A program made the position numbers and the translations under genes. Under the pieces are notes generated by a model. That model did not search any database. It had not been told where the DNA came from and saw only the letters and a program-made list of their open reading frames with translations. From Rhizobium esperanzae (GTDB lineage Bacteria; Pseudomonadota; Alphaproteobacteria; Rhizobiales; Rhizobiaceae), in contig NZ_JACIFY010000003.1 in NCBI RefSeq assembly GCF_014197615.1, positions 248,001 to 312,000 of the forward strand: DNA of 64,000 bases. Direction: 5' to 3'. Of this stretch, positions 18,983-26,974 are shown piece by piece (the stretch's first letter is position 1; the number at the start of each line of letters is the position of its first letter).

Positions 18983-20104
18983 ATGGCCGACATCGCCGTC
19001 ACAAACATTCAGCCGGACCGCGCGGCCGTCGCTTCGCAGTGGCAGCTTATCTGGTGGGCGTTCCGCCGCCACAAGCTGGCCATGGTGGCGCTCGTCGTCA
19101 CCGTGATGATGTATATCGTCGCCCTGGTTCCCGGCTTCTTCGCCATCAACGATCCGAACCTGCAAAATGCGCGGGCAACCTTTCATCCGCCGCAGAGATT
19201 GCATCTGATCGATACTCAGAACGGGTTCTCCTTCGGCCCGCATTATTACCCGATGAAGCTGACCCGCGATCCGGAAACCCTGGCCGCCATCTTCAAGGAA
19301 GACACGACCAAACGTGTCGACGTCCAGTTTTTCGGGCGTGGCTATGAATATTCCGTGTTCGGCCTCTTCAACACCAACATCCATCTGATCGCCTCGCCCG
19401 ACAAGACGACGCCGCTGCTTCTCTTCGGCGCCGACCGGCTCGGGCGCGATGTCTTCAGCCGGACGGTGCAGGGTTCGCAGGTATCGTTGTCGATCGGCCT
19501 CGTCGGCGTCTTCCTGTCACTGATGCTCGGCATCGTGATCGGCGGCATCTCGGGATATTACGGCGGCCGCATCGATTTCTTCATGCAGCGGCTGATCGAT
19601 TTCGTGCTGTCGCTGCCGACGATCCCGATCTGGCTGGCGATGGCGGCGGCCCTACCGCAGGATTGGCCGGCGACGCTGCAATATATGATGATCACGATCA
19701 TTCTGTCGCTGACTGGCTGGGCGCAGCTTGCCCGCGTCGTTCGCGGACGTTTCCTGTCGCTGCGCACCGAGGAGTTCGTCGCCGCCGCCAGGCTCGACGG
19801 CGTCCGCGAAGGGCGCATCATCTTTCGTCACATGCTGCCGAGCTTCGCCAGCCACATCATCGCGTCGATCACGCTTGCTGTGCCGGCAATGATCCTTGCC
19901 GAAACCTCACTTTCCTTCCTGGGGCTCGGGCTGCAGCCGCCGACCATCTCCTGGGGCGTGCTGCTGCGCGAAGCCCAGAACATTCGCTCGATCGCCACCG
20001 CGCCCTGGCTCTTCATGCCGGGCTGTGCCGTCGTCGTCGCCGTCATGGCGCTCAACCTTCTCGGCGACGGCCTGCGCGACGCGGCCGACCCCTACAATAA
20101 ATGA
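18983..20104 (+). CDS. peptide/nickel-type ABC importer permease (DppC-like)
   Basis: A 373-residue permease, longer than the usual 290-310 because of an extended periplasmic region after the first helix (residues about 65-145, rich in aromatic and charged residues). The family block FGADRLGRDVFSRTVQGSQVSLSIG and the EAA loop (LRTEEFVAAARLDGVREGRIIFRHMLP) follow. The end, LLGDGLRDAADPYNK, is typical. Such an extended loop is known in importers related to YejE and may contact the larger binding protein. It is nine bases after the previous gene. Confidence 0.87.
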   Translation: MADIAVTNIQPDRAAVASQWQLIWWAFRRHKLAMVALVVTVMMYIVALVPGFFAINDPNLQNARATFHPPQRLHLIDTQNGFSFGPHYYPMKLTRDPETLAAIFKEDTTKRVDVQFFGRGYEYSVFGLFNTNIHLIASPDKTTPLLLFGADRLGRDVFSRTVQGSQVSLSIGLVGVFLSLMLGIVIGGISGYYGGRIDFFMQRLIDFVLSLPTIPIWLAMAAALPQDWPATLQYMMITIILSLTGWAQLARVVRGRFLSLRTEEFVAAARLDGVREGRIIFRHMLPSFASHIIASITLAVPAMILAETSLSFLGLGLQPPTISWGVLLREAQNIRSIATAPWLFMPGCAVVVAVMALNLLGDGLRDAADPYNK

Positions 20105-20111
20105 GGCCGGC

Positions 20112-21863
20112 ATGACCGATATCGTTCCCATTGCCGGCAGGCCGCTGCTCCAGGTGAAAAACCTGACCGTCGAGTTTCCTCTGCGCACCGGCGTGTTTCG
20201 CGCCGTCAGCGATCTGTCTTTCTCGATCGAACCGGGCAAGACGCTCTGTGTCGTCGGCGAAAGCGGATCCGGCAAGTCCGTGACGGCGCGTTCGATCCTG
20301 CAGATCGTCGATGCGCCCGGCCGCATCGCCGCCGGATCGATCGTATTGAACGATCAACACGGCGGCTCGACCGATCTTACCAGCCTCAATCCGCGCGGGC
20401 GCCAGATCCGGGCGATCCGCGGCCGCGACATCGCGATGATCTTCCAGGAGCCGATGTCGTCGCTGTCGCCGATCCACACGGTCGGAAACCAGATCGTCGA
20501 GGCGCTTCGGCTGCACACCAGGATGAGCAAGGCAGAGGCGCGGGCCGAGGCCATCTCGCTGCTCAAGCAGGTTGAGATTCCCTCACCGGAAAAAGCCCTG
20601 GATCGATATGCCTTCCAATATTCCGGCGGGATGCGCCAGCGCGCGATGATTGCCATGGCGCTTGCCTGCAAACCGCAGTTGCTGATCGCCGACGAGCCGA
20701 CCACGGCGCTCGACGTGACGACACAGGCCGAAATTCTCGACCTGATCGCCCGGTTGCAGAAGGCCAACGGCATGGCCGTTCTCTTTATCACGCATGATAT
20801 GGGCGTCGTGGCGCAGATCGCCGACGATGTGCTCGTCATGCATCACGGTGTTGCCAAAGAATACGGGCCGGTCGAGCAGATCTTTCATGCGCCGCAGGAC
20901 GACTATACCCGCATGCTGATCGGCTCGGTCCTCAAGCTGGAGCAGAAGGCCGAAATCCGCCTGGCACGCCCGCCGCTCGACAGGACCAAAGCGCCGATCC
21001 TCGAACTGCGCAACGTGTCGATGGACTTCGGCGAGGTGAAAGCGCTGAACGACGTTTCCATTTCGCTTCTACCGGGCGAAACGCTCGGTATCGTCGGCGA
21101 AAGCGGATCCGGCAAGACGACGATGGGCCGCTCGATCATGCGGCTGCTCGATCCCACGGCAGGCGAAATCCTCTATCGCAACGCCAGCGGTGACATCATC
21201 GATCTGGCAACGGCAAAAGGTCAGACGCTGGCCGCCGCACGGCGGGAGTTGCGAATGGTGTTTCAGGATCCTTTCGGTTCTCTCAATCCACGCATGACCG
21301 TTTCCCAGATCATCGGCGAACCGTTGCTCGTCAACGGCATTGCCAAGGGGCGGGCGCTGGATGAGCGCGTTTGCCATCTGATGGAGCAGGTCGGCCTCGA
21401 TCCCAGGGCGCGCGAACGTTACCCCCATGCATTCTCCGGCGGTCAGCGCCAGCGCATCGGTATTGCCCGCGCCATTACGCTCAATCCGCGTGTCATCGTT
21501 GCCGACGAGGCGACCTCGGCGCTTGACGTTTCGGTGCGCTCGCAGGTTCTCGATCTTCTGATGCGCCTGCAGGATGAACTCGGCCTCGCCTATATCTTCA
21601 TCAGCCATGACATCGGCGTCATCCGCTACATGTGCGATCGTGTCGGCGTCATGTACAAAGGCCAGCTCGTCGAAATGGGCGATGCGGAAAAGGTCTGCCG
21701 CACACCCGAACACGCCTATACGCAGGCGCTGATATCGGCGATCCCGCGCCCCGATCCGCGGGACCGAGATCATTCCAAGCGTTTCCGCTATGTCGCGCCC
21801 GATAATCTCAAGCCAGACAATCTCAAGCCAGACAATCTCAAGAATGGAAGTTCTCAGAGATGA
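20112..21863 (+). CDS. ABC importer ATPase with two fused nucleotide-binding domains
   Basis: A 583-residue fusion of DppD- and DppF-like ATPases, replacing the two separate subunits of the leftward importer. Domain 1 has Walker [10 protein letters not shown] (about residue 48), signature YSGGMRQRAMIAMA and Walker B LLIADEPTTALD. Domain 2 has GESGSGKTTMG (about 328), FSGGQRQRIGIARA and VIVADEATSALD. ATG 20112 is chosen because the open frame upstream overlaps the permease. The C-terminus is a five-residue repeat (PDNLK) of doubtful function. The stop overlaps the next ATG. Confidence 0.9.
   Translation: MTDIVPIAGRPLLQVKNLTVEFPLRTGVFRAVSDLSFSIEPGKTLCVVGESGSGKSVTARSILQIVDAPGRIAAGSIVLNDQHGGSTDLTSLNPRGRQIRAIRGRDIAMIFQEPMSSLSPIHTVGNQIVEALRLHTRMSKAEARAEAISLLKQVEIPSPEKALDRYAFQYSGGMRQRAMIAMALACKPQLLIADEPTTALDVTTQAEILDLIARLQKANGMAVLFITHDMGVVAQIADDVLVMHHGVAKEYGPVEQIFHAPQDDYTRMLIGSVLKLEQKAEIRLARPPLDRTKAPILELRNVSMDFGEVKALNDVSISLLPGETLGIVGESGSGKTTMGRSIMRLLDPTAGEILYRNASGDIIDLATAKGQTLAAARRELRMVFQDPFGSLNPRMTVSQIIGEPLLVNGIAKGRALDERVCHLMEQVGLDPRARERYPHAFSGGQRQRIGIARAITLNPRVIVADEATSALDVSVRSQVLDLLMRLQDELGLAYIFISHDIGVIRYMCDRVGVMYKGQLVEMGDAEKVCRTPEHAYTQALISAIPRPDPRDRDHSKRFRYVAPDNLKPDNLKPDNLKNGSSQR
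21801..21845 (+). repeat. 15-bp tandem repeat inside the ATPase gene
   Basis: Three consecutive 15-base units of the form GAYAATCTCAAGCCA, the third diverging at its end, encode PDNLK repeats at the extreme C-terminus of the double ATPase. Because the unit is in frame, copy-number change would lengthen the tail without disrupting the gene. Confidence 0.8.
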
Positions 21864-23065
21864 AAATCACCGGGATGCGCACCTTTCTCATGCATGTCGG
21901 TCAGCCCTCGAACTGGGCGGCCGATCACCGTTCTGGTGATGGCACTTCCAAGCAGTTCGGAGGCGCCAGAAACTGGCTGTTTCTGAAGATCGATACCGAC
22001 GAGGGTATCACCGGCATCGGTGAATGTTCGGGCTGGCCGCGTGTCGTCGAGACGGCGATCCATGATCTTGCGCCGCTGCTCATCGGTGAAGATCCGGCTC
22101 ATATCGAACGCCTGTGGCAGAAGATGCATATTGCCATGATGGGCCACGGCATGCTCGGAACGGTTGGCGGCGGCGCGATGACAGGCATCGACATGGCGCT
22201 TTGGGATATCAAGGGCAAGGCGCTCGGCGTGCCGGTCTGGATGTTGCTCGGCGGCAAGGTGCGCGACCGGATTCCGATCTATTCGCATGCCAATACGCCC
22301 GAGCGCGCGCTTGCACTCAAGGAGCGCGGCATCAAGGCGATCAAGTGCGGCGGGGTCGCAGATCCCGTTCGCAAAGTCGCCGCACTCCGCGACGCCGTCG
22401 GCGACGACATCGACATTGCCATCGATCTGCACGGGCCGCCGTGGCTGACGCCTGCGGATGCCTGCCGGCTGGTGCGGGCGCTCGAACCCTATGAACTGAT
22501 GTGGGTGGAAGATCCGATTGCGCCGGAGAATATCGACGGCTACCGGCGCATCCGCGACGCAGCGCATGTGCCGCTTGCCGCCGGCGAGCGCTCGGCGACC
22601 ATTTTCGGCGAGCGCGAACTTATTGAAAAGGAATTGGTCGACGTGATCCAGCCGGATACAGGCCGGGCCGGCGGCATCACCCAGATGAAGAAGATCGCCG
22701 CCATGGCCGAAGCCCATCATATCCAGATGGCGCCGCATTCGGGTTCACTCGGGCCGGTGGCGGAATATGCCGCCTTGCATTTGCTGGCAGCGATCCCGAA
22801 TGCCCTCATCCTCGAGCGCTTGGACGATGACTGGGACGGCCGCCGCCAGACGATCGTGCCGCATCCGCAACAGGTCGACGGTTTGATCGCCGTTCCCGAC
22901 GGCCCGGGACTTGGCTGCGATATCGACGAGGCCTTCGTCGCGCGCTTCCCGAGCGGCGGCAATGTCTCGGTGCCGCAAGCCGCCGGCGCCTATAATCCCG
23001 GAACCGACAACGAGCACCTCTACGTGCAGACGCGCGTGGCGCGCCGCAGCTATTTCAATCGCTAG
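21860..23065 (+). CDS. enolase-superfamily (mandelate racemase-like) sugar-acid dehydratase
   Basis: A 401-residue enzyme expected to remove water from a sugar acid after metal-assisted alpha-proton abstraction. The N-terminal capping domain is followed by a barrel with the KAIK base motif (about residue 160), metal ligands in IDLHGP, WVEDP and AGERS, and the His-Asp dyad in HSGSLGP and IQPDTGR. The substrate is not identifiable by eye, but galactarate-, glucarate- or galactonate-type acids fit the operon. Its ATG overlaps the ATPase stop (ATGA). Confidence 0.82.
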   Translation: MKITGMRTFLMHVGQPSNWAADHRSGDGTSKQFGGARNWLFLKIDTDEGITGIGECSGWPRVVETAIHDLAPLLIGEDPAHIERLWQKMHIAMMGHGMLGTVGGGAMTGIDMALWDIKGKALGVPVWMLLGGKVRDRIPIYSHANTPERALALKERGIKAIKCGGVADPVRKVAALRDAVGDDIDIAIDLHGPPWLTPADACRLVRALEPYELMWVEDPIAPENIDGYRRIRDAAHVPLAAGERSATIFGERELIEKELVDVIQPDTGRAGGITQMKKIAAMAEAHHIQMAPHSGSLGPVAEYAALHLLAAIPNALILERLDDDWDGRRQTIVPHPQQVDGLIAVPDGPGLGCDIDEAFVARFPSGGNVSVPQAAGAYNPGTDNEHLYVQTRVARRSYFNR

Positions 23066-23077
23066 AAGGACAGAAAG

Positions 23078-24265
23078 ATGAAGATCGACCGCATGCGGGT
23101 TTTCATGACCCGCGACAAGGACCGTCCGCGCGTAATCGTCGCGCTCGACACTGATGACGGGCTGACGGGTTGGGGCGAATGCTACAATCACGGCCCCGAC
23201 AAGGCGCTGCCGCCGCTGCTCGATTATCTCTACGGATTTATTTCAGGTCAGGACCCGACGCGCGTCGAGTATCTCGTCAATCTGCTGATCCAGCAAAGCC
23301 GGTTCCCGCCGGGCGCGCTCGGCCTTGCCGCGATCTCCGCGCTCGACCATTGCCTGTGGGATCTCGCGGCGAAGGCTGCGAACGTCCCGGTCTACAAGCT
23401 GCTCGGCGGCGAAGTGCGCGACCGCATCAAGGTCTATGCCGGGGTCTATACCGCGCCGGATGCGCCGGCGGCTCGCGACGAATTCGATCGCCTGAAGGAG
23501 GGGTGGGGCTTCACCGCCTTCAAGCTCAGCCCCTGGCGGATCGACATGCATTCCAATCGCTGGGGTAATGTCGTCAAAGCTTCGGCAGATTATTTCCGTT
23601 CGCTGCGTGAAACTGTCAACGACGAGTACGAGATCGCTTTCGACGCGCATGCCAAGATTTTCGAGCCGGTCGCCGCGCGTCAGCTCGGCAATGCGCTCGC
23701 CCCCTACGATCCGCTGTTTTTCGAGGAGCCGCTACGGCCCGAAAACATCGAGGCCTGGGGCGACCTGAAACAGGGTCTCAACTGCACGCTGGCGACCGGT
23801 GAATCGCTTTACAACAGAAACGAGTTCCTGCGGCTGCTGCAGGTCAAGGGCGCCGACCTCATCCAGCCGGATATCTGCGTCGTCGGCGGCATCAGCGAAA
23901 TGCGCCGCATTGCCACGCTCGCCGAAGCGTTCTTCGTCGGCGTCGCGCCGCACAACCCGATGGGTCCGCTTGCAACGGCCGTCAATGTTCATTTTTCCGC
24001 GGCGGCGCAGAATTTCCGCATTCTCGAATATAGGCTGCCGAAGGGGCAGGCCTATGTCTATGGCGGCCTCGACATCGAGAAGCGGGAAGGGGAAACCCGC
24101 TACGTCGTCGATCCCTATCTGCCGAAGGACGGCTATCTCGAACTGCGGCCCGACCGGCCCGGCTGGGGCGTCGAAATGGATGAAAAGGCAATGGAGGAGG
24201 AGGGTTACATCCATTGGCAGCGGCGCGTGCCGAAGCGTCCGGACGGCTCTTACGCCTTCGCCTGA
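23078..24265 (+). CDS. enolase-superfamily dehydratase, galactonate-dehydratase-like
   Basis: A 395-residue paralogue of the preceding gene. Metal and catalytic positions are visible in FDAHAKIF, FFEEPLRPEN, ATGESLYNR, IQPDICVVGG and the barrel histidine of HNPMGP. The KxK motif of the first paralogue is replaced by AFKLSP. The QPD...GG plus H-N/C-P-x-G-P pattern is like D-galactonate dehydratases. It ends the rightward operon, 12 bases after its neighbour. Two diverged dehydratases in series suggest two epimeric substrates. Confidence 0.82.
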   Translation: MKIDRMRVFMTRDKDRPRVIVALDTDDGLTGWGECYNHGPDKALPPLLDYLYGFISGQDPTRVEYLVNLLIQQSRFPPGALGLAAISALDHCLWDLAAKAANVPVYKLLGGEVRDRIKVYAGVYTAPDAPAARDEFDRLKEGWGFTAFKLSPWRIDMHSNRWGNVVKASADYFRSLRETVNDEYEIAFDAHAKIFEPVAARQLGNALAPYDPLFFEEPLRPENIEAWGDLKQGLNCTLATGESLYNRNEFLRLLQVKGADLIQPDICVVGGISEMRRIATLAEAFFVGVAPHNPMGPLATAVNVHFSAAAQNFRILEYRLPKGQAYVYGGLDIEKREGETRYVVDPYLPKDGYLELRPDRPGWGVEMDEKAMEEEGYIHWQRRVPKRPDGSYAFA

Positions 24266-24282
24266 TCCGCTGAAAAAAAGAA

Positions 24283-24315
24283 GACCGGCCGCTGCCCGCA
24301 TGGGAGCGCCCGGTC
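24283..24315. terminator. hairpin after the rightward operon
   Basis: Stem GACCGG/CCGGTC extended by CGCT/AGCG and CCC/GGG around a GCAT loop. An A-run lies to its left, so the T-run needed for intrinsic termination is on the minus strand. It may act in both directions. Confidence 0.5.
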
Positions 24316-24717
24316 CTGCAGCAAAAAGGTGGGAGCCGGACAGGTGGGACGCTCGCCTGCCAATTCGTCGGCCACAGGGTGAAACCGAAAAAACCCCTGT
24401 GTTCATCATCCCTGTCGCGTTCGGTTAACACGGCTCACGCCGCGAACGTCCCAGAATCCGCGCTGCTCGCCCAGCTATGCGGCCGGAGCGTACTCAGCAA
24501 ACCAAAGCCTATGTCCGCCAGCCCGTTTTTCGGGAGAATTGCTGCCATGGCATCCTGCCATCGATGCGCATCGGTGTGCGGTCAGCCGGATGCTGCCCGC
24601 GCGCCCGCAGTCTCGATACCAAAGCTCAGTCGCTCCGATACTTCCCGATAATAGCGAGCAGAATCATGGCTCGCTAAGCTTGGCCCTGATCCAGCCGCAG
24701 TACCTTCCCCATTTGCC
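24316..24717. other. intergenic stretch
   Basis: About 400 bases between convergent genes. A seven-base inverted repeat (CACAGGG at about 24373 and CCCTGTG at about 24398) may be a second terminator. The short open frames have no ribosome sites; no gene seen. Confidence 0.45.
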
Positions 24718-25071
24718 TCAGGCGTTCACAGTTCGGACTCGGTCCACTACCGTACGAGGATGCGATCCGAAGATGTCGGCGAGCGTATCGAGCATCACCC
24801 TGGCGGCTCTCGACTGAAGTGAATAATAGATCGTCTGGGCAGCCCTTCGCGTCTGCACGAGTTCCTGCTCCCGAAGAATTGCCAAATGCTGGGAAGTCGA
24901 AGATTGGCTCAATCCCACTTCGTCAGCCAGGACGGTCACGGACATTTCTCCTGCGCTCAACAGATGCAGAATGTGAAGCCGTTTGGCATTCCCCAAGGCC
25001 GACAGGAAGGTGGCTTCGTCGCCGAAGGCGTCGGTTTCAGGGAAGGGCGCGGCGGACGATAGATTGTTCAA
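24718..25071 (-). CDS. ArsR/SmtB-family regulator
   Basis: A 117-residue winged-helix repressor. The core is FLSALGNAKRLHILHLLSAGEMSVTVLADEVGLSQSSTSQHLAILREQELVQTRR, in which VGLSQSSTSQHLAIL is the recognition helix and the wing ends in TIYYSL. The alpha-3 metal motif ELCVCDL of metal-sensing ArsR proteins is absent, so it probably senses something other than As/Cd by that site. Similar short rhizobial members such as NolR or BigR regulate nodulation or sulfur genes, but I cannot assign it. It stands alone, 187 bases before the next gene on its strand. Confidence 0.85.
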   Translation of the reverse strand: MNNLSSAAPFPETDAFGDEATFLSALGNAKRLHILHLLSAGEMSVTVLADEVGLSQSSTSQHLAILREQELVQTRRAAQTIYYSLQSRAARVMLDTLADIFGSHPRTVVDRVRTVNA

Positions 25072-25258
25072 GGCGAGATCTCCTTTGGGGAATCAAAGCC
25101 GGGCACCAGATCATATCCCCGAGCTTTAATTTAGAGATAACGCAAGGGTGCGGCGCCGAAACCCATTGTCGGTGCCGGATCGTCTTTTTTGGCGCGAATC
25201 GGATACGACACGCATTAAATTGGACAGCCGGCACCCGTTATAGGCACGCGGCTAAAAG

Positions 25259-25951
25259 CTAACGCGACCCAGCCTGACGCATCTGCGCCGGCAATGTCTC
25301 CCAGGCCCGGATCAGTTCGCCGATCGAGGCGGCCTCCATCTTGTGCATGACATTGCTGCGATGCAGCTTGACCGTCACTTCACTGATGCCGAGATCGAAG
25401 GCGATCTGTTTGTTGAGGCGGCCGTGCGCCACTTCGTGCAGAACTTCGCGTTCACGCTGCGTCAGCGTCTCCAGGCGCTCGATGTTGCGCTTGGAGACCG
25501 CGGCTTCCGCCCGTCGTTCGGCATCCATCGTTATGGCCGCGGTGATGGCGTCGAGCAGCGTCTGGTCTCGCACCGGCTTGGTGAGAAAGTCCACGGCGCC
25601 GGCCTTCATCGCCTGGACGGTCATCGGGATGTCGCCATGCCCCGTCAGGAAGATGATCGGCTTGGGAATGCCGTTTTCGGCCAGATGACGTTGCAGGTGG
25701 AGGCCGCTTGCCCCCGGCATGCGCACGTCGAGGATCAGGCAGCCGGGACTATCCAGGATATCGGCGTCGAGTAGCTCGCGGGTCGAGGCATAACTGGCCG
25801 ATCGGAAACCTGCCGACAGGATCAGCTCCGACAGCGCCTCGCGAACCGATACGTCGTCATCGACGATGAGGACGAGCGGCTCAGCCTCTTCACAATTGCG
25901 CTGCAATGATAACGGCGCCGATCTCCGCAGCAACGGCTGGTCAACTCTCAT
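25259..25951 (-). CDS. FixJ/NodW-type response regulator
   Basis: A 230-residue DNA-binding response regulator starting at ATG 25951 behind GGAGG; the longer frame reaches into the preceding gene. The receiver domain (about 30-150) has acidic residues in IVDDDVS, the phosphorylated Asp in CLILDVRMPG, Thr in FLTGHGDIP and Lys in LTKPV. A LuxR-type helix-turn-helix follows (LTQREREVLHEVAHGRLNKQIAFDLGISEVTVKLHRSNVMHKM). It is the last gene of the kinase operon and the second FixJ-like regulator in it. Target promoters are unknown; a TACCT/AGGTA palindrome at 30861 is a candidate. Confidence 0.9.
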   Translation of the reverse strand: MRVDQPLLRRSAPLSLQRNCEEAEPLVLIVDDDVSVREALSELILSAGFRSASYASTRELLDADILDSPGCLILDVRMPGASGLHLQRHLAENGIPKPIIFLTGHGDIPMTVQAMKAGAVDFLTKPVRDQTLLDAITAAITMDAERRAEAAVSKRNIERLETLTQREREVLHEVAHGRLNKQIAFDLGISEVTVKLHRSNVMHKMEAASIGELIRAWETLPAQMRQAGSR

Positions 25952-25952
25952 G

Positions 25953-26330
25953 TTACCCTCCATCTGTCGATTTATGCAAAGCGTTGGCGATGGCCGCCAG
26001 CAGGGCCTGGGCATCGAAAGGTTTGCGGAAAAATCCGCCCGCGCCTTGAGCGCGGCCCTGATCCGCTATCTCGTGGCGCCCGGTGATCAGGAATACCGGC
26101 AACTCGGGACGCGACTTGCTCACCAGGTCACGCAGTTCGAAGCCGTCGATGCCGGGCATTCCGATATCGGTGATGAGCAGGTCGAGGTCCGACAGCCCGT
26201 TGACGAGCAGCGAGCCCGCCGACGAGAAGCCGCGGGCCACATAACCCGCCGATTCCAGCAGGTCGCCCATCGATTCCAGCAGTCTTGGATCGTCGTCGAC
26301 AATTGCGACGACATGTCTTGTCTCGTTCAT
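25953..26330 (-). CDS. single-domain response regulator (receiver only)
   Basis: A 125-residue receiver with no output domain. Acidic pocket IVDDDPR, phospho-acceptor Asp in LLITDIGMPGIDG, Thr in FLITGRHE and Lys in FRKPF are all present, so it should be phosphorylated. ATG 26330 follows a G-rich ribosome site; TTG 26336 would overlap the previous gene. Receivers of this kind act as phosphate sinks, relay intermediates or protein-contact outputs. Its place between two FixJ-like regulators in one kinase operon suggests it tunes phosphate flow between them, an inference. Confidence 0.88.
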   Translation of the reverse strand: MNETRHVVAIVDDDPRLLESMGDLLESAGYVARGFSSAGSLLVNGLSDLDLLITDIGMPGIDGFELRDLVSKSRPELPVFLITGRHEIADQGRAQGAGGFFRKPFDAQALLAAIANALHKSTDGG

Positions 26331-26332
26331 GT

Positions 26333-26974
26333 TCAATTCCCCCCCACCCGGCGCGAGTGGGTAATCGGTATTTCCAGTTTCTCGGCGATCCGCACGAGAT
26401 CGGCGAGCGAGGCCGCCGCCATTTTCTGCATCACATTTCGTCTATGGATCTGTAGCGTGACTTCGCTGATCCCGAGTTCGGCGGCCGCCTGCTTGTTCAA
26501 AAGACCGCTGACCACAAGCGGCAGTACCTCGCGTTCTCGCGGCGTCAGCTCGAGGTAGTGTCGTTTCAGCATGTCGAGTTCGGCGCGTTCGGACCTCTTG
26601 TCCCGATCCTGGGCGATCGCCGCATGGATTGCCGCCATGAGATCGGCATCGCTGAAGGGTTTGGTCAGGAAATCCACGGCGCCGCTTTTGATCGCACGCA
26701 CGGAGGAGGGGATGTCGCCATGTCCTGTGATGAAGACGATCGGCGGATGATCGCCGTTGGCGATCTGTCTTTGCAGGTCGAGGCCGTTGATATCGGGCAG
26801 TTCGATATCGAGGATAAGGCAGGCAGGGACATCCGGCTTATCCATCTTCACATAATCGCCGGCCGATTCGAAGGCGACGGCGCGCATGCCATGCGAGTCC
26901 AGCAGCTCGCCGAGCGCTTCGCGGATGCGTTCATCGTCATCGACGATGAAGACTATATGATCGTCTCTCGTCAT
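26333..26974 (-). CDS. FixJ-type response regulator
   Basis: A 213-residue regulator translated directly after the kinase (ATGA overlap). The receiver domain has IVDDDERIREAL, Asp in CLILDIELPDING, Thr in FITGHGDIPSS and Lys in LTKPF. The LuxR-type helix-turn-helix is LTPREREVLPLVVSGLLNKQAAAELGISEVTLQIHRRNVMQKM. Close similarity to the 25259 regulator in both domains suggests gene duplication within the operon. Being adjacent to the kinase, it is the most likely primary partner. Confidence 0.9.
   Translation of the reverse strand: MTRDDHIVFIVDDDERIREALGELLDSHGMRAVAFESAGDYVKMDKPDVPACLILDIELPDINGLDLQRQIANGDHPPIVFITGHGDIPSSVRAIKSGAVDFLTKPFSDADLMAAIHAAIAQDRDKRSERAELDMLKRHYLELTPREREVLPLVVSGLLNKQAAAELGISEVTLQIHRRNVMQKMAAASLADLVRIAEKLEIPITHSRRVGGN

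Noticed and set aside
18014..19384. 456-codon minus-strand frame
   Set aside because: Antisense to two permease genes, with low-complexity His/Gln/Asp-rich translation.
21801..21845. Tandem repeat considered as a plasmid iteron
   Set aside because: It is coding, far from repABC, and repABC replicons initiate inside repC without iterons of this kind.
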